A DNA stretch of 64,000 nucleotides, taken from a virus. Where the stretch lies: the IMG/VR virus record IMGVR_UViG_3300047493_000037, positions 30,713-94,712 of that record; one strand, given 5' to 3'. The notes beneath the pieces are model-generated. The model did no database searches and was not told where the DNA came from. It saw only the letters and a list, made by a program, of their open reading frames with translations. The position numbers and the translations under genes were made by a program. Shown here one piece after another: positions 15,753 through 25,066 of the stretch (positions are counted from its first letter, which is position 1; each line of letters starts with the position of its first letter).

Positions 15753-17479
15753 AGATACAATCCGTTAAAATTGTTAATATTCTCAGTATAGAAGAGGCAT
15801 TTGTTGAGTTTGATGACTCAGGTTTAATACTTGTCCAGGGATGGAACTATGATGTTGGAAGAGCGAATGGAGCAGGAAAGACAGCTATATTCAACGCGAT
15901 TACGTTTGCTCTTTACAATAAGCTTCCTAGAAAAATTACTGCAACAGAGATTCTACGTAGAGGATCTAAAGCGGGATACGTTGAATTGTGCGTCCAAGTT
16001 GGTACGGATCAATTCGTGGTTAAAAGATCCCGTCCAACAGGCGTGCTCTTCTCTAAGGGGGCAGAAACTCTCACAATCTCCCAAGAGGGTTGGGAACGGA
16101 TTTTAGGTCTCAATTACGACCAATTTGTCATCTCTATGTATGCTTCCCAAGGAGCATCGACACGCTTTTTATCAATTAATGATTCTGATAAGAAGCAATT
16201 CTTACTTCAACTCCTAAATCTTGAAGAGTTTGCAGATTGTAAAACATTAGCCGACAAGAAGGTTAATTTGTTTCAAGCTGATTTAGCTTCTAATGAATCT
16301 AAGATTGACGCCTTAAATTCTAAGATTAGTGCTTATAGTGAATCATTAGTAGATGAAGAGTCAATAAGCAATATGATTCGTTTAGGGAACGAAAGTTTGT
16401 CTACATGGGCATCTGCTATGGCCCCTTTTATTGCAGTGCCTAAACCAGATCTTAGTAAATATCAGAAGTTGGAAGAGGATCTCTCTGTTAAGAAGGATGA
16501 GTTTATAAGGACTCGTGCAAGAAGGGAAATGCTTCATGAGCAGTATCGTAAAATTCAGAGCAAATCAAAACCCATACACATTGAAACAGAATGCTCGCAA
16601 TGTGGACATGAACTTGATACAACTGCTAAAAAAGCTCAACATGATAAATTATTGGATCGTTGTAAGGTCGAACTTCTCGAAGTTAAATCCCAAATAGACG
16701 CTTGCGACAGTGTTCTCTTCAAAGAGAATATAATTGCAGATCTTCAGATAAAACTTTTAAATAAGAAGAAAGAAGAATCTAAGGAATATGAAAAGGCCAA
16801 AGATGCCTTAAAGGATTTTCAGTCTAAGGTCGACTTAAAACAACAAGAGTTAAAACAACTAAATTTAAAACTTCAAAATAACTCTGTATTGCAGAGTAAG
16901 ATCAAAGACCTAAGCAGCTCATGTGAAGAATTTGCTAATAATAGGGCCATCATATTACGCAATATTGAGCTTTATAAGACAGTTTCTGCTATGTATTCAC
17001 CCACCGGTGCCCAGGCTTATATCCTTGATTCTGTTATAGAATCATTTAATGAGCGCATAGTGGAATATGTAAATCTTTTGTGGTCAAATCTGACCTACGA
17101 ACTTAGATCCTATAAAGAAAACGTTAAAGGCGATGTAACGGCAAAGTTTTCTGAACTTCTAGTTATGGATGGAAAACCAATATCTATTGGTAGTTTGTCT
17201 GGTGGAGAGTTTAGAGCATTGTCTCTATGTGTTGATTTTGCATTAGTAGATGTGATGGAGCGCCAGTTTGGTATATCGATGTCCCCGGTCATCCTAGATG
17301 AACCATTTGATGGTTTGGATGGCTCGGGTCGAGAGTTAATCGTGGAACTGTTAGAAACACTTGCTGAAAGACGTCAAGTAGTTATAGTAGATCATAGTTC
17401 AGAGATCAAGTCTATGTTTTCTAAGGTTATTACTGTGGAAAAGCGCGGCGGCATCTCTAAAATCAGCTTAGAATCCTGA
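15749..17479 (+). CDS. SbcC/Rad50-like ATPase, T4 gp46-like
   Basis: A 576-residue SMC-type ATPase. Walker A GRANGAGKT lies near residues 37-45; a central coiled coil (about 160-410) is interrupted by a zinc-hook CSQCG near residue 280; the signature LSGGEFRALSL and Walker B PVILDEPFDGLD follow, then a switch histidine in VIVDHSSE. It should pair with the SbcD/gp47-like nuclease at 27873 to resect double-strand ends for recombination-dependent replication. The two subunits are 10 kb apart here instead of adjacent. Confidence 0.92.
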   Translation: MKIQSVKIVNILSIEEAFVEFDDSGLILVQGWNYDVGRANGAGKTAIFNAITFALYNKLPRKITATEILRRGSKAGYVELCVQVGTDQFVVKRSRPTGVLFSKGAETLTISQEGWERILGLNYDQFVISMYASQGASTRFLSINDSDKKQFLLQLLNLEEFADCKTLADKKVNLFQADLASNESKIDALNSKISAYSESLVDEESISNMIRLGNESLSTWASAMAPFIAVPKPDLSKYQKLEEDLSVKKDEFIRTRARREMLHEQYRKIQSKSKPIHIETECSQCGHELDTTAKKAQHDKLLDRCKVELLEVKSQIDACDSVLFKENIIADLQIKLLNKKKEESKEYEKAKDALKDFQSKVDLKQQELKQLNLKLQNNSVLQSKIKDLSSSCEEFANNRAIILRNIELYKTVSAMYSPTGAQAYILDSVIESFNERIVEYVNLLWSNLTYELRSYKENVKGDVTAKFSELLVMDGKPISIGSLSGGEFRALSLCVDFALVDVMERQFGISMSPVILDEPFDGLDGSGRELIVELLETLAERRQVVIVDHSSEIKSMFSKVITVEKRGGISKISLES

Positions 17480-17492
17480 TAATATAGGTGCT

Positions 17493-18035
17493 ATGCAGGA
17501 TCTTATGGACAAGATTGAACAACTTAGAAAAAGTCTAGCGGCTATGAAGCCTAAAGACCATAATACTATTGTTCCAGCGCTCAGCTTACCTCCTGTTAAA
17601 TCCCTGTCCATCTCCTCTGCTTCTCCTGGAAAACCTGCTAAACTTCCTGGCGTATCTCAACCTTCTGGTAAAGATCCAACTAAGATGGCAGAGCAATTAA
17701 AGAACCCTAGACCTAAAAAGGTCAAAGTTGAAGTTCTCAAGACAGCTTCTAATGGTCAATGGACTTTAGAAAAAGAAGACAGTGAACAGTATAAAAGAGC
17801 TAAAGCTTATAGAAAACCAAGATTAACACCAGAAACTAAACACGTCTCTGACCCTGATCATCAACATTGGATTGTTCATTCGCTTCATGACGTCCCAAAA
17901 AGGGGTACAGCAACCCTTATGCATCATAGTGGGAACATTATGGCAACTTTTAGACATGGTGAGATGAATCCATCAAAGGCCACAGCTTCTTCTAAAGAGA
18001 AAACAGCACCAATGGCTGAAGACAAAATTGCTTAA
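17493..18035 (+). CDS. Unknown Lys/Pro-rich protein
   Basis: A 180-residue protein with a short N-terminal helix (MDKIEQLRKSLAAM), a Pro/Ser/Lys-rich disordered stretch (25-100) and a small C-terminal domain (HWIVHSLHDVPKRGTATLMH). The latter is followed by a polar tail. An AT-rich -10-like TAATAT lies just upstream of ATG 17493. No family recognised; the residue composition resembles virion-associated proteins encoded near 44-50 kb. Confidence 0.55.
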   Translation: MQDLMDKIEQLRKSLAAMKPKDHNTIVPALSLPPVKSLSISSASPGKPAKLPGVSQPSGKDPTKMAEQLKNPRPKKVKVEVLKTASNGQWTLEKEDSEQYKRAKAYRKPRLTPETKHVSDPDHQHWIVHSLHDVPKRGTATLMHHSGNIMATFRHGEMNPSKATASSKEKTAPMAEDKIA

Positions 18036-18038
18036 TTG

Positions 18039-18044
18039 TATAAT
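18039..18044 (+). promoter_or_regulatory. -10 element TATAAT of the second HNH gene
   Basis: TTGTATAAT ends exactly 6 bases before the GTG at 18051, with no Shine-Dalgarno site, predicting a leaderless GTG-initiated mRNA. Confidence 0.55.
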
Positions 18045-18050
18045 CTATAA

Positions 18051-18581
18051 GTGAAGAAAAGACCTCCATACAACCAGAACGCATCCATTCGTGGCGCATT
18101 AAGGCGACAATTTTCAAGGTCGCCAGTTGTCCGCGAAGTGTTAATGAAAGTGCGCCGTGAAATACCCAAGTTCAACAAAGACGGTAGCAGAAGTAAGAAG
18201 GATGCTGTCCAATATTGCTGTAGCCCTTGTGGCCAATGGACAAAGTCCACAGCAGTCGCAGTCGACCACATATCTCCTGTTATTGATGTTCAAGATGGGT
18301 TTGTGGACTGGAATGAGTTTATTAGTAGGTTATTCTGCGACGCCTCCAACCTCCAAGTCATTTGTGATACGTGTCACAACGCCAAGACACAAGGCGAAAG
18401 AATAGCCCGTCTAACCAAGCAATATACAGAAGAACTTAATAATCTAGAAGAACTCTGCAAAGATCCAGCTGATCCTAAGTTTCTTAAAAAGCAGTTATCT
18501 AAATATACCGCTAAAAAGAAGACTCCAGGTTTGCAAAAAATTGTAGAAAGAGCCTTGAGATTGAAACAACAATTGAAATAA
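18051..18581 (+). CDS. HNH endonuclease
   Basis: A 176-residue protein starting with GTG. The HNH core runs from about residue 56 to 124: CCSPCGQW (first CxxC), VDHISPVID (catalytic His), FISRLFCDASNLQVICDTCHNAKT (Asn and second CxxC). The N-terminus is strongly basic, and the C-terminus is a lysine-rich helix. It resembles phage HNH proteins used in DNA processing or homing; packaging-associated HNH proteins usually lie next to the terminase, which is 12 kb away here. Confidence 0.85.
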   Translation: MKKRPPYNQNASIRGALRRQFSRSPVVREVLMKVRREIPKFNKDGSRSKKDAVQYCCSPCGQWTKSTAVAVDHISPVIDVQDGFVDWNEFISRLFCDASNLQVICDTCHNAKTQGERIARLTKQYTEELNNLEELCKDPADPKFLKKQLSKYTAKKKTPGLQKIVERALRLKQQLK

Positions 18582-18590
18582 GGAATATAC

Positions 18591-18881
18591 ATGAGCGATG
18601 TTAAAAAGGTTCTAAGTAAATCTTTCGTTGATAACCATGAAAATGTCACTGAAGATGTGGCCGCTGATCTTATTGTTAAAGCTGAAATGAAGGTTAAGGA
18701 GATTAAGGAAGAGCGTGCGGCTGATGGAAAGCTAGAACAGGCTCGTCAGATTGTTAAGGACCTAAATGGTGCGTATAACAGCGCTATTAAGTACGAACAA
18801 GCAAAGATCGACTTCTTACTTGAGAAGATTGCTGAAATCCAGAGTGGCGACGTAAATCCCAGCTCAGGTGCTAACTCCTGA
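18591..18881 (+). CDS. Small helical unknown protein
   Basis: A 96-residue, highly charged, all-helical protein (VKAEMKVKEIKEERAADGKLEQ) with AAGGA upstream. No family recognised. It lies 9 bases after the HNH gene and ends in TGA just before the expression signals of the next unit. Confidence 0.6.
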   Translation: MSDVKKVLSKSFVDNHENVTEDVAADLIVKAEMKVKEIKEERAADGKLEQARQIVKDLNGAYNSAIKYEQAKIDFLLEKIAEIQSGDVNPSSGANS

Positions 18882-18911
18882 TACAATAAAGTCTACTTTT
18901 AAGGAGACTTT
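18882..18911 (+). promoter_or_regulatory. -10 and stem-loop presenting the ribosome site of the 282-aa gene
   Basis: TACAAT (18882-18887) is followed by a perfect 7-bp stem AAAGTCT (18888-18894) with AGACTTT (18905-18911); the loop contains AAGG of the AAGGAG ribosome site and the ATG follows the stem directly. If transcription starts 7 bases after the -10, the 5' strand would be mostly missing, so the hairpin would form only in transcripts coming from upstream. Confidence 0.55.
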
Positions 18912-19760
18912 ATGAGTTTACGCGATTCCTATTTTAATGGCTCTAACGGGCTACAACAGCAAATGGATGCTGCTTTTGCTAATGGTATCGCCTATGTAGG
19001 TGTTGGAGCTAATGATATCTCTACCCTGTCGTTGGGTGATAGAAATGGTTCTAACCTAGGTGCAGGATCTGGCATGCCAGGTTTGTATTTTACCTATGCA
19101 ACTCCATCTGCTAACTATGTTATGTGGATGTTTGTGGCAGGTGAACTTGCTCCCAGTGTTGCTGGTACATTAGTGCAAGTAACACTTTTGAGTGGAGACA
19201 GTTCTACCGCAGTTGCTGCAAAGATTGCAGTGGCGATGAATGCTATCGTAAGTACTCCATTTGCTTGTACTTCAAGCGCATCTGTTGTAACTATGCAGAA
19301 TACGGCTTCCGGCGTTGCTATTCTTCCTGTTTCTGCTGGAACACTTGGCGGTACTGCGGCAGTAGCTCAGGCTCAAGCCGGCATTGCTCCTACTGGTCAA
19401 TATTCTGCCTTGCAGACTGCACTTCAACAGGCTGCAGCAGGTGGTAAGCAGGATTTTAGGTTTGTTGCTCAAGGTACCGGTAATATGAATGCTGCGATTT
19501 TGAGAGCATGCAACGGCAATAATCTTGCTCTTAGGGCTTTCTTTGCAGGCGTTTATCAAGCTCTTGCTCTTCAACAGATCTATGATTATCAAGTACGTCT
19601 TCAACTAGATATTAGTACGAGCGCTGGAACAAACGTTATTTTTAACTTTAGTTTTGGTCGTCGTTTTAAGAGCGCACCAGTTAATCTAGACTCACTCACT
19701 TGTCCTCCACAAGGCAATGGTACTAATTCTTGCGACGATGGTTGGTCTCGCGGGTATTAA
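18912..19760 (+). CDS. Probable virion protein in a single-gene unit
   Basis: A 282-residue protein rich in Ala, Gly, Ser and Thr, low in charge, ending in a short Cys-containing tail (TCPPQGNGTNSC). The composition resembles the small structural proteins at 38438 and 62278 rather than its replication neighbours. It has its own -10, a strong AAGGAG site and a strong terminator, so it is probably made in large amounts. No family recognised; a virion decoration role is inferred. Confidence 0.6.
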   Translation: MSLRDSYFNGSNGLQQQMDAAFANGIAYVGVGANDISTLSLGDRNGSNLGAGSGMPGLYFTYATPSANYVMWMFVAGELAPSVAGTLVQVTLLSGDSSTAVAAKIAVAMNAIVSTPFACTSSASVVTMQNTASGVAILPVSAGTLGGTAAVAQAQAGIAPTGQYSALQTALQQAAAGGKQDFRFVAQGTGNMNAAILRACNGNNLALRAFFAGVYQALALQQIYDYQVRLQLDISTSAGTNVIFNFSFGRRFKSAPVNLDSLTCPPQGNGTNSCDDGWSRGY

Positions 19761-19785
19761 CTAAAAGTTTTAAACTTGATTAAAA

Positions 19786-19813
19786 GGGCCGCAGGAAACT
19801 GTGGTCCTTTTTT
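19786..19813 (+). terminator. Rho-independent terminator
   Basis: GGGCCGCAG and CTGTGGTCC pair over 9 positions (two G-T) around a GAAA tetraloop and are followed by a run of seven T. It closes the 282-aa gene unit. The T-run runs directly into the -10 region of the DNA polymerase promoter. Confidence 0.9.
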
Positions 19814-19818
19814 ATTTG

Positions 19819-19824
19819 TATAAT
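19819..19824 (+). promoter_or_regulatory. -10 element TATAAT of the DNA polymerase gene
   Basis: TTTGTATAAT ends 6 bases before ATG 19831, predicting a leaderless mRNA. Its upstream part is formed by the terminator, so upstream transcription and this start are cleanly separated. Confidence 0.6.
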
Positions 19825-19830
19825 CCCCGC

Positions 19831-22800
19831 ATGGCAAGATTCAAAGAACCAGCACAACTCCATAATCATAGTAAGTACTCTCTGCTCGACGCAGTTCCTT
19901 CTCCGGAAGAGTGGGTTGGTTGGTGCTTAGAAACTGGCACACCTGCTTTGGCGGTTACTGATCACGGCACAGCTATATCAATGTACGATGCTTTAAAGAC
20001 AAAAGATTTCATTAAAGCATATAATAAAGAGCATGGTACCAACCATGAGTTGGACGCCGTCACTCTAATTCCTGCTGTAGAACTTTATGTTAAGTTAAAT
20101 GCAGAGGACAAGAGTCACTATCATATTACGGCTTGGGCTGCGAGTACTGAGGGTTATCACAACCTGATGAAGCTCTCTTCTATTGCATACAACGATACAG
20201 TTTCTTTCTATGGGTCGGTAAAGGCACGTGTCACGTTCGATCAGATCAAACAATATAAGAAGGGTATTAAATTTGGCACAGGATGTATTGCAGGTCCGAT
20301 TGGTAAAGCCTTCTGGGATAACAATAGAGCGCTTGCAGAAGAGCGATTCCTCATGTATCGCGAAATTTTTGGTGAAGAATTATACATTGAGTTCCATTGT
20401 AACGATGTCACTCATAACTTTAATAAACAAACTGGAGGTTTTGACCCTATCCCAGGCGACGAGTGCTCTTGCGACGGTAATAAGCAAAAACACTACAACC
20501 TCTTTCTCCGGGACATGGTTGATAAATACGGGGGCAAGCCTATTCCCGTAACCGATGCTCACTTTATTGCCCCAGAGGACAAGGTCATTCAAGACTGTCT
20601 GTTGAAGAACGGTAATTCAAATGGTTGGTACTTCTATGAGTCATACCATCAACTTAGAGCAGAGGAAATGTATGGAAAACTCAGGGCACATCTTGGAGAC
20701 TGGTTGGACGAAAACAGGTTTGCCAGTTGGATCGACAACACGTATGAAGTTGCAAATGCTGCAAAAAACATCTACGTTAAATTTGAGTACCATCTTCCAA
20801 GGGTTGCCATCCCAACGCATATTGAAGAAAAAACTAGTGATTATGATCTACAAACTTATGCTTACATGATGGAACTCATCAAGGAGCATGGGCGTTGGAA
20901 GGAAGATCCAATTTATAAGGCCCGCTTTAAGCAAGAAGTTGATGTTATCATGAAGAATGAAAAGCTTAATTTCATACCATACTTCCTAATTTATGAGGAT
21001 ATTGGTAGATTCGCCAGGTCGCAAGGTATCCTGCAAAACATTGCCCGTGGTTCTGCTGGTGGTTCTCTATTGAGCTATTACCTCAAGATCATTCATGTTG
21101 ATCCCATTAAGGCCAATCTACCATTCGAGCGCTTTCTGTCGCATGCCCGTATTCGCGCTGGCTCATTTCCTGATATAGATGCAGACATCGGCGATCGTGC
21201 TCGATCTCTTATCATGGATTATCTTCGCAAGAAGTATGGTGCTGGGTTTGCCCAGATATCTACCTTCCAGAAGATGAAGACAAAGAATGCTATTAAAGAT
21301 GCAATGTTTGCTGTCTATGGGCGTAATCGTAATGACGTAGAAGTGAAATTAATCTGCGACTCTATTCCTGATTCACCTCAAGGAGTGGATGAATATGATT
21401 TTCTGTATGGAGGTACCGATCAAGAGGGTAACTATAATCCAGGACAAGTAGAGCTTAATAAGAATTTGGCCAATTTTTTTGCTACATATCCAGATGTAGA
21501 GAAGATGGTAAAGAAACTTATTGGCACTATTCGTGGTTGGTCTAGACATGCATCAGCATTTGTTATTTCAACTCTAGATCTTTCTGCTGAGCGCGTTCCA
21601 ACTATGGTCATGAAAGATAAAGAGTTGGGCGATATCGTCTGTACTCAATATGATGCTTCAATGGTTGAAAAATGCAACCTAGTTAAGGCAGACATATTGG
21701 GCATTAAAACGTTAACTGCCGTTTCTGATTGTGTTGCACTTGTTAAAGATGAAGTCAATTATCTTGCAGAAGAAGAGGGCATGCCACTTATTTACAGGTT
21801 GCCTGAATCTGAAGCAGTGTACGTTGATTTTTATAATAAGGATACAGATTCGTCTTTTCAGTTCAACACTGAATTAATCAAGGGATACATCCAAGAGTTC
21901 TGCCCTACAAAGCGTACTGATCTAATGGCTATGACCGCCCTTTGTCGTCCTGGAGCGTTAGATGCGCCTCTCTACGATACGACAGCAGCCCAATACTATA
22001 TGGATATTCGCAATGGAAAAAGAGATATAGAGTATCTACACAGCGATTTACAACCCATTCTAGAGTTTAGTAACGGCGTTTTTGTTTATCAAGAAGAGGT
22101 TATGAAGTTTCTAGTTGAAGTTGCTGGTTATTCTTGGGAAGAATCTGACTTGATTCGTGGGGCTATTGCGAAGAAAAAGCATGATGTCATCATGAACACT
22201 TTTGATCGTATTCGCGTTTCTTGCAGAGCTAGAGGATGGACAGATGAGGCTATAGAGACTGTTTGTCAACAGATTCAAGCTTTTGCCAGGTATTCTTTTA
22301 ATAAGTCTCACTCTCATGCATACGGCGAATTAGGATATATCACTATGTATCTCAAGCATTACCACCCATTTGAGTGGTGGGCTAGTGTGTTAAATGTGTA
22401 TATTGACGATGAAGTTAAGGTTAGACAATATATGTCTAAACTTGGACCAATTGTCAGACCGCCTTCTTTAAAGTACCCTACGAATAAGTTTGAAGTTCGT
22501 GAGATCGACGGCGAGAAATTTATTGTTACCCCTCTTTCTGCAATCAAGGGAGTTGGTCCTGCCGTTGTTAAAGAACTTTGCAATAAGGGCCCATTCCCCA
22601 CACTAGAAGACTTTGTTAAGAGAATTGACCACGCGAAGGTTAATTCTGGTGGTATCTCTTACCTTATCAAGGGTAGAGCCGCAGATGACATGATGGATAT
22701 GTCTATTGCAGATTATGGCACTCGCAGAGAGGCATTTATTAACACATATAAAAAGCTTAGAGGCAAAGAGATTAAGTTGCAGCCAGAAGTGTTCCAGTTT

Positions 22801-23265
22801 GATCCCCTTTCCATCTTCTTGATGGAAAAGGAATACAACCAAGCATTTAATAAGAATCTATTATCTGATAAAGCTATAGTAAGTATTATTAAGAATAGAT
22901 GGAATGCTCTCACTGAAACCGGTAGAGCCGGAGTTCCTTTGATGATGGGCGATGTTCCAATTTTATCAACTATTAAAGTCGCAGAAGGTTTAGTTAAAAA
23001 AGACTTTGATAAAGAAGTTGGGATGATTTTGCTTTATGAGTCCTCTGAGTTTACAAAAGGCATTTCTAAGAAGACTGGAAGACCTTGGTCTAAGGTTGCG
23101 GTTTACCTCTCTGATGGGTTTACTACGTTAGAGTGCACTTACTGGGATAAGAAGTCTGCATTAGGTTGGTCTAAGAACAGTATTGTATATGTACGTGGCA
23201 AACTTAAACCTGGTTGGAAAACTCCAGTAAACTTACAAATTGAAGAGATTGAACGTATTGAATAG
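19831..23265 (+). CDS. Family C DNA polymerase (PolIII alpha, DnaE-like)
   Basis: A 1144-residue bacterial-type replicative polymerase. The N-terminal PHP domain shows HNHSKYSLLDA (11-21) and VTDHGT (42-47). The palm carries the RGSAGGSLLSYYL motif and the catalytic acids PDIDAD (447-452). A helix-hairpin-helix (IKGVGPAVVKELCNKG, near 905) and an OB-fold (VYLSDGFTTLECTYW) follow. Size and order match DnaE. I start at ATG 19831 because TATAAT lies 6 bases before it. The gene ends in TAG; three in-frame TAGs and no other stop separate it from the next gene in the same frame. Confidence 0.95.
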   Translation: MARFKEPAQLHNHSKYSLLDAVPSPEEWVGWCLETGTPALAVTDHGTAISMYDALKTKDFIKAYNKEHGTNHELDAVTLIPAVELYVKLNAEDKSHYHITAWAASTEGYHNLMKLSSIAYNDTVSFYGSVKARVTFDQIKQYKKGIKFGTGCIAGPIGKAFWDNNRALAEERFLMYREIFGEELYIEFHCNDVTHNFNKQTGGFDPIPGDECSCDGNKQKHYNLFLRDMVDKYGGKPIPVTDAHFIAPEDKVIQDCLLKNGNSNGWYFYESYHQLRAEEMYGKLRAHLGDWLDENRFASWIDNTYEVANAAKNIYVKFEYHLPRVAIPTHIEEKTSDYDLQTYAYMMELIKEHGRWKEDPIYKARFKQEVDVIMKNEKLNFIPYFLIYEDIGRFARSQGILQNIARGSAGGSLLSYYLKIIHVDPIKANLPFERFLSHARIRAGSFPDIDADIGDRARSLIMDYLRKKYGAGFAQISTFQKMKTKNAIKDAMFAVYGRNRNDVEVKLICDSIPDSPQGVDEYDFLYGGTDQEGNYNPGQVELNKNLANFFATYPDVEKMVKKLIGTIRGWSRHASAFVISTLDLSAERVPTMVMKDKELGDIVCTQYDASMVEKCNLVKADILGIKTLTAVSDCVALVKDEVNYLAEEEGMPLIYRLPESEAVYVDFYNKDTDSSFQFNTELIKGYIQEFCPTKRTDLMAMTALCRPGALDAPLYDTTAAQYYMDIRNGKRDIEYLHSDLQPILEFSNGVFVYQEEVMKFLVEVAGYSWEESDLIRGAIAKKKHDVIMNTFDRIRVSCRARGWTDEAIETVCQQIQAFARYSFNKSHSHAYGELGYITMYLKHYHPFEWWASVLNVYIDDEVKVRQYMSKLGPIVRPPSLKYPTNKFEVREIDGEKFIVTPLSAIKGVGPAVVKELCNKGPFPTLEDFVKRIDHAKVNSGGISYLIKGRAADDMMDMSIADYGTRREAFINTYKKLRGKEIKLQPEVFQFDPLSIFLMEKEYNQAFNKNLLSDKAIVSIIKNRWNALTETGRAGVPLMMGDVPILSTIKVAEGLVKKDFDKEVGMILLYESSEFTKGISKKTGRPWSKVAVYLSDGFTTLECTYWDKKSALGWSKNSIVYVRGKLKPGWKTPVNLQIEEIERIE

Positions 23266-23307
23266 CTCAGAGAAATGAAATAGGTACTATCTTTATAGGA
23301 GAAAACG

Positions 23308-23823
23308 ATGGCAAAATTTGTAGTAGTTAATAAGGCACCAGAAACTCTAGAAAAAGGCGAAATTGTAATCAATCAGCCGGATTTTATGGAGCAAATTGTT
23401 GCTAACATCAAGAAGGCACCAAAGCATAAGCAAACTGCTATCAATCATCTTAGAGAAGTTCTAACCTCTATTGGTCAAAAGTATGATCAAGATATGAACG
23501 TTTTTAAGATTAGGTTATTGAATTACGAAGGTTTGCCTTTTAACGATAATAAGGATCTCTCTGACATAGTTGTAAGGGTGCTTAAAAATGAGTATCCAGT
23601 TCTTTTTGACAAGTATCTTGATCATGAACTTAAAAATAGGCCTGCTAATACAAAGTTGATTTATTATGTTGGCAACTTTACAAGTGCAGCACCTTTTTAT
23701 AATGCTGGATTAGATCTTATAGAAGAAAAAGATATCGAGTCTTATATGACAGGAAAACCTAAGAAGGTAGTTGGTAAGCCAGCTATTACTAAAGAGGAGG
23801 CTGAAGGGAATGGCGTCAGCTAA
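23308..23823 (+). CDS. Unknown protein following and in frame with DNA polymerase
   Basis: A 171-residue protein with TAGGAG 7 bases before ATG 23308. It is alpha/beta with a basic C-terminal tail (KPKKVVGKPAITKEEAEG). No family recognised. It lies in the same frame as the polymerase, and only TAG codons intervene, so amber suppression could make a fusion. As a separate protein it may be a polymerase accessory; that is inference from position. Confidence 0.6.
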   Translation: MAKFVVVNKAPETLEKGEIVINQPDFMEQIVANIKKAPKHKQTAINHLREVLTSIGQKYDQDMNVFKIRLLNYEGLPFNDNKDLSDIVVRVLKNEYPVLFDKYLDHELKNRPANTKLIYYVGNFTSAAPFYNAGLDLIEEKDIESYMTGKPKKVVGKPAITKEEAEGNGVS

Positions 23824-23956
23824 TTACAATGAATGTGCCGACTGTGGAGAAAAAGTTGGTGAAGATAGTTTTTGTGAAGTGTGTGGAGATGACGTCTGCG
23901 AAATGTGCATGGATACCCACTTAGAAGACTATCACGGCTCTAGTGGTGACGATTAA
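23810..23956 (+). CDS. Small Cys/His zinc-finger protein
   Basis: A 48-residue protein with three CxxC pairs (Cys9/12, 22/25, 30/33) plus His38 and His43, a treble-clef or B-box-like metal site. I start at ATG 23810 (MASANYNECADCG), preceded by AAGGGA; it overlaps the preceding gene by 14 bases. The tail is acidic (SSGDD). Function unknown. Confidence 0.7.
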   Translation: MASANYNECADCGEKVGEDSFCEVCGDDVCEMCMDTHLEDYHGSSGDD

Positions 23957-23969
23957 TAAGAAAACGTGG

Positions 23970-23995
23970 TATAATATATCTACGCCAATGTTGGC
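23970..23995 (+). promoter_or_regulatory. Promoter and leader hairpin of the SSB gene
   Basis: GTGGTATAAT has its -10 at 23970-23975. The predicted mRNA starts near 23982 and begins with the small hairpin GCCA-ATGT-TGGC (23984-23995), followed by TGGAG before ATG 24021. T4 gp32 represses its own translation by binding its leader, so this leader is a candidate autoregulatory site; the hairpin alone is weak evidence. Confidence 0.45.
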
Positions 23996-24020
23996 CTTTA
24001 ATGTATCTATGGAGAAAAAT

Positions 24021-25058
24021 ATGACAAATACTAAAATTAAGCTCAATCTCGATTCCCTAAAATCCCGCAAAGAATGGAAAAGACATAAAGTGAAAGATGG
24101 TCACAACATCTATCGCATTCTTCCCCCATTTGGCGAATCTTCAAATGGCTATCCTTATCGTAAGTGGCAAATTATCTGGGGCCTAGTTGACCCAGAAAGT
24201 GGCCGTGCTCGCCCATTTGCTTCTTCTATGACATCTGAAAAGCGTTGCCCTGTTACTGAGTATGTTTATCAACTCAAGGATCGCGCTGAAACTATGGCAG
24301 CAGAACTTAAGGCTGCTGGTAACAGTGAAGAAGATGTTCGTGCTCGCCTAAAAGATCTCCAAGATCTTATTGGCAACCTAATTCCTAAAACTGTTTATGT
24401 TTATAATGCAGCTGATAAAGCTGGTGAAGTTGGACTTCTTGAACTTAAGTCTACTGCACATAAGGACATGAAGGAAAAGATGAACCAGTACATCAACGAC
24501 TATAATCAAGATCCTACTTCACTTAACAGTGCAGACGATGATTCTGGTGTTTGGTTTGATATCAGTCGTACAAATCTCACCGGCAAGTTCCGTGACACGA
24601 CCTATAAGGTTGAAAAGCTTCAATCTAAGGTTAAGGCGCCTTCTGGTGGTGTTTCGTTTGTCGATGACCGTTCCCCTCTACCTGACGCAGTGGTCGAAAA
24701 CTATGATAATTTGGCATATGATTTGTCATCTATCTATCAATCAAAGTCGTATGATGAACTCAAGGAAGTGCTTGACGCTAATATGCCAGGTATTATCGAA
24801 ATGGTTCCAGATGCTGATCTTACGATTCAACCATCCCTAGCTAATGACTACCGCGCAACGCATGCTTTAGAAAAAGCAGTTACAAAAACTGCTGCACAAT
24901 CTGCTAAGACCGTTGGCACTTCTAAAGTTGCTCTTAAGTTGAACGATGGTGATGACGCTGAGGAAACTACAACTCGCCCCGTAAAGTCGGCAAGCAAAGC
25001 AGTTTCAACTGCTTCTGATGACTTCATGACCCAAGCGGATGCAATCCTAAACTCCTAA
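24021..25058 (+). CDS. Single-stranded DNA-binding protein, T4 gp32-like
   Basis: A 345-residue protein. The N-terminal region (KEWKRHKVKDGHNIYRILPP) and the following FASSMTSEKRCPVTEYV resemble the gp32 core, where basic and aromatic residues contact ssDNA. The C-terminal 60 residues are a flexible linker ending in an acidic DDDA/DDFMTQADAIL-type tail, as in SSBs that recruit partners. The zinc-binding cysteines of T4 gp32 are not all present. I start at ATG 24021 with GGAG upstream rather than the longer frame from 23943. It opens the recombination cluster with UvsX. Confidence 0.8.
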   Translation: MTNTKIKLNLDSLKSRKEWKRHKVKDGHNIYRILPPFGESSNGYPYRKWQIIWGLVDPESGRARPFASSMTSEKRCPVTEYVYQLKDRAETMAAELKAAGNSEEDVRARLKDLQDLIGNLIPKTVYVYNAADKAGEVGLLELKSTAHKDMKEKMNQYINDYNQDPTSLNSADDDSGVWFDISRTNLTGKFRDTTYKVEKLQSKVKAPSGGVSFVDDRSPLPDAVVENYDNLAYDLSSIYQSKSYDELKEVLDANMPGIIEMVPDADLTIQPSLANDYRATHALEKAVTKTAAQSAKTVGTSKVALKLNDGDDAEETTTRPVKSASKAVSTASDDFMTQADAILNS

Positions 25059-25066
25059 GGTGATAA

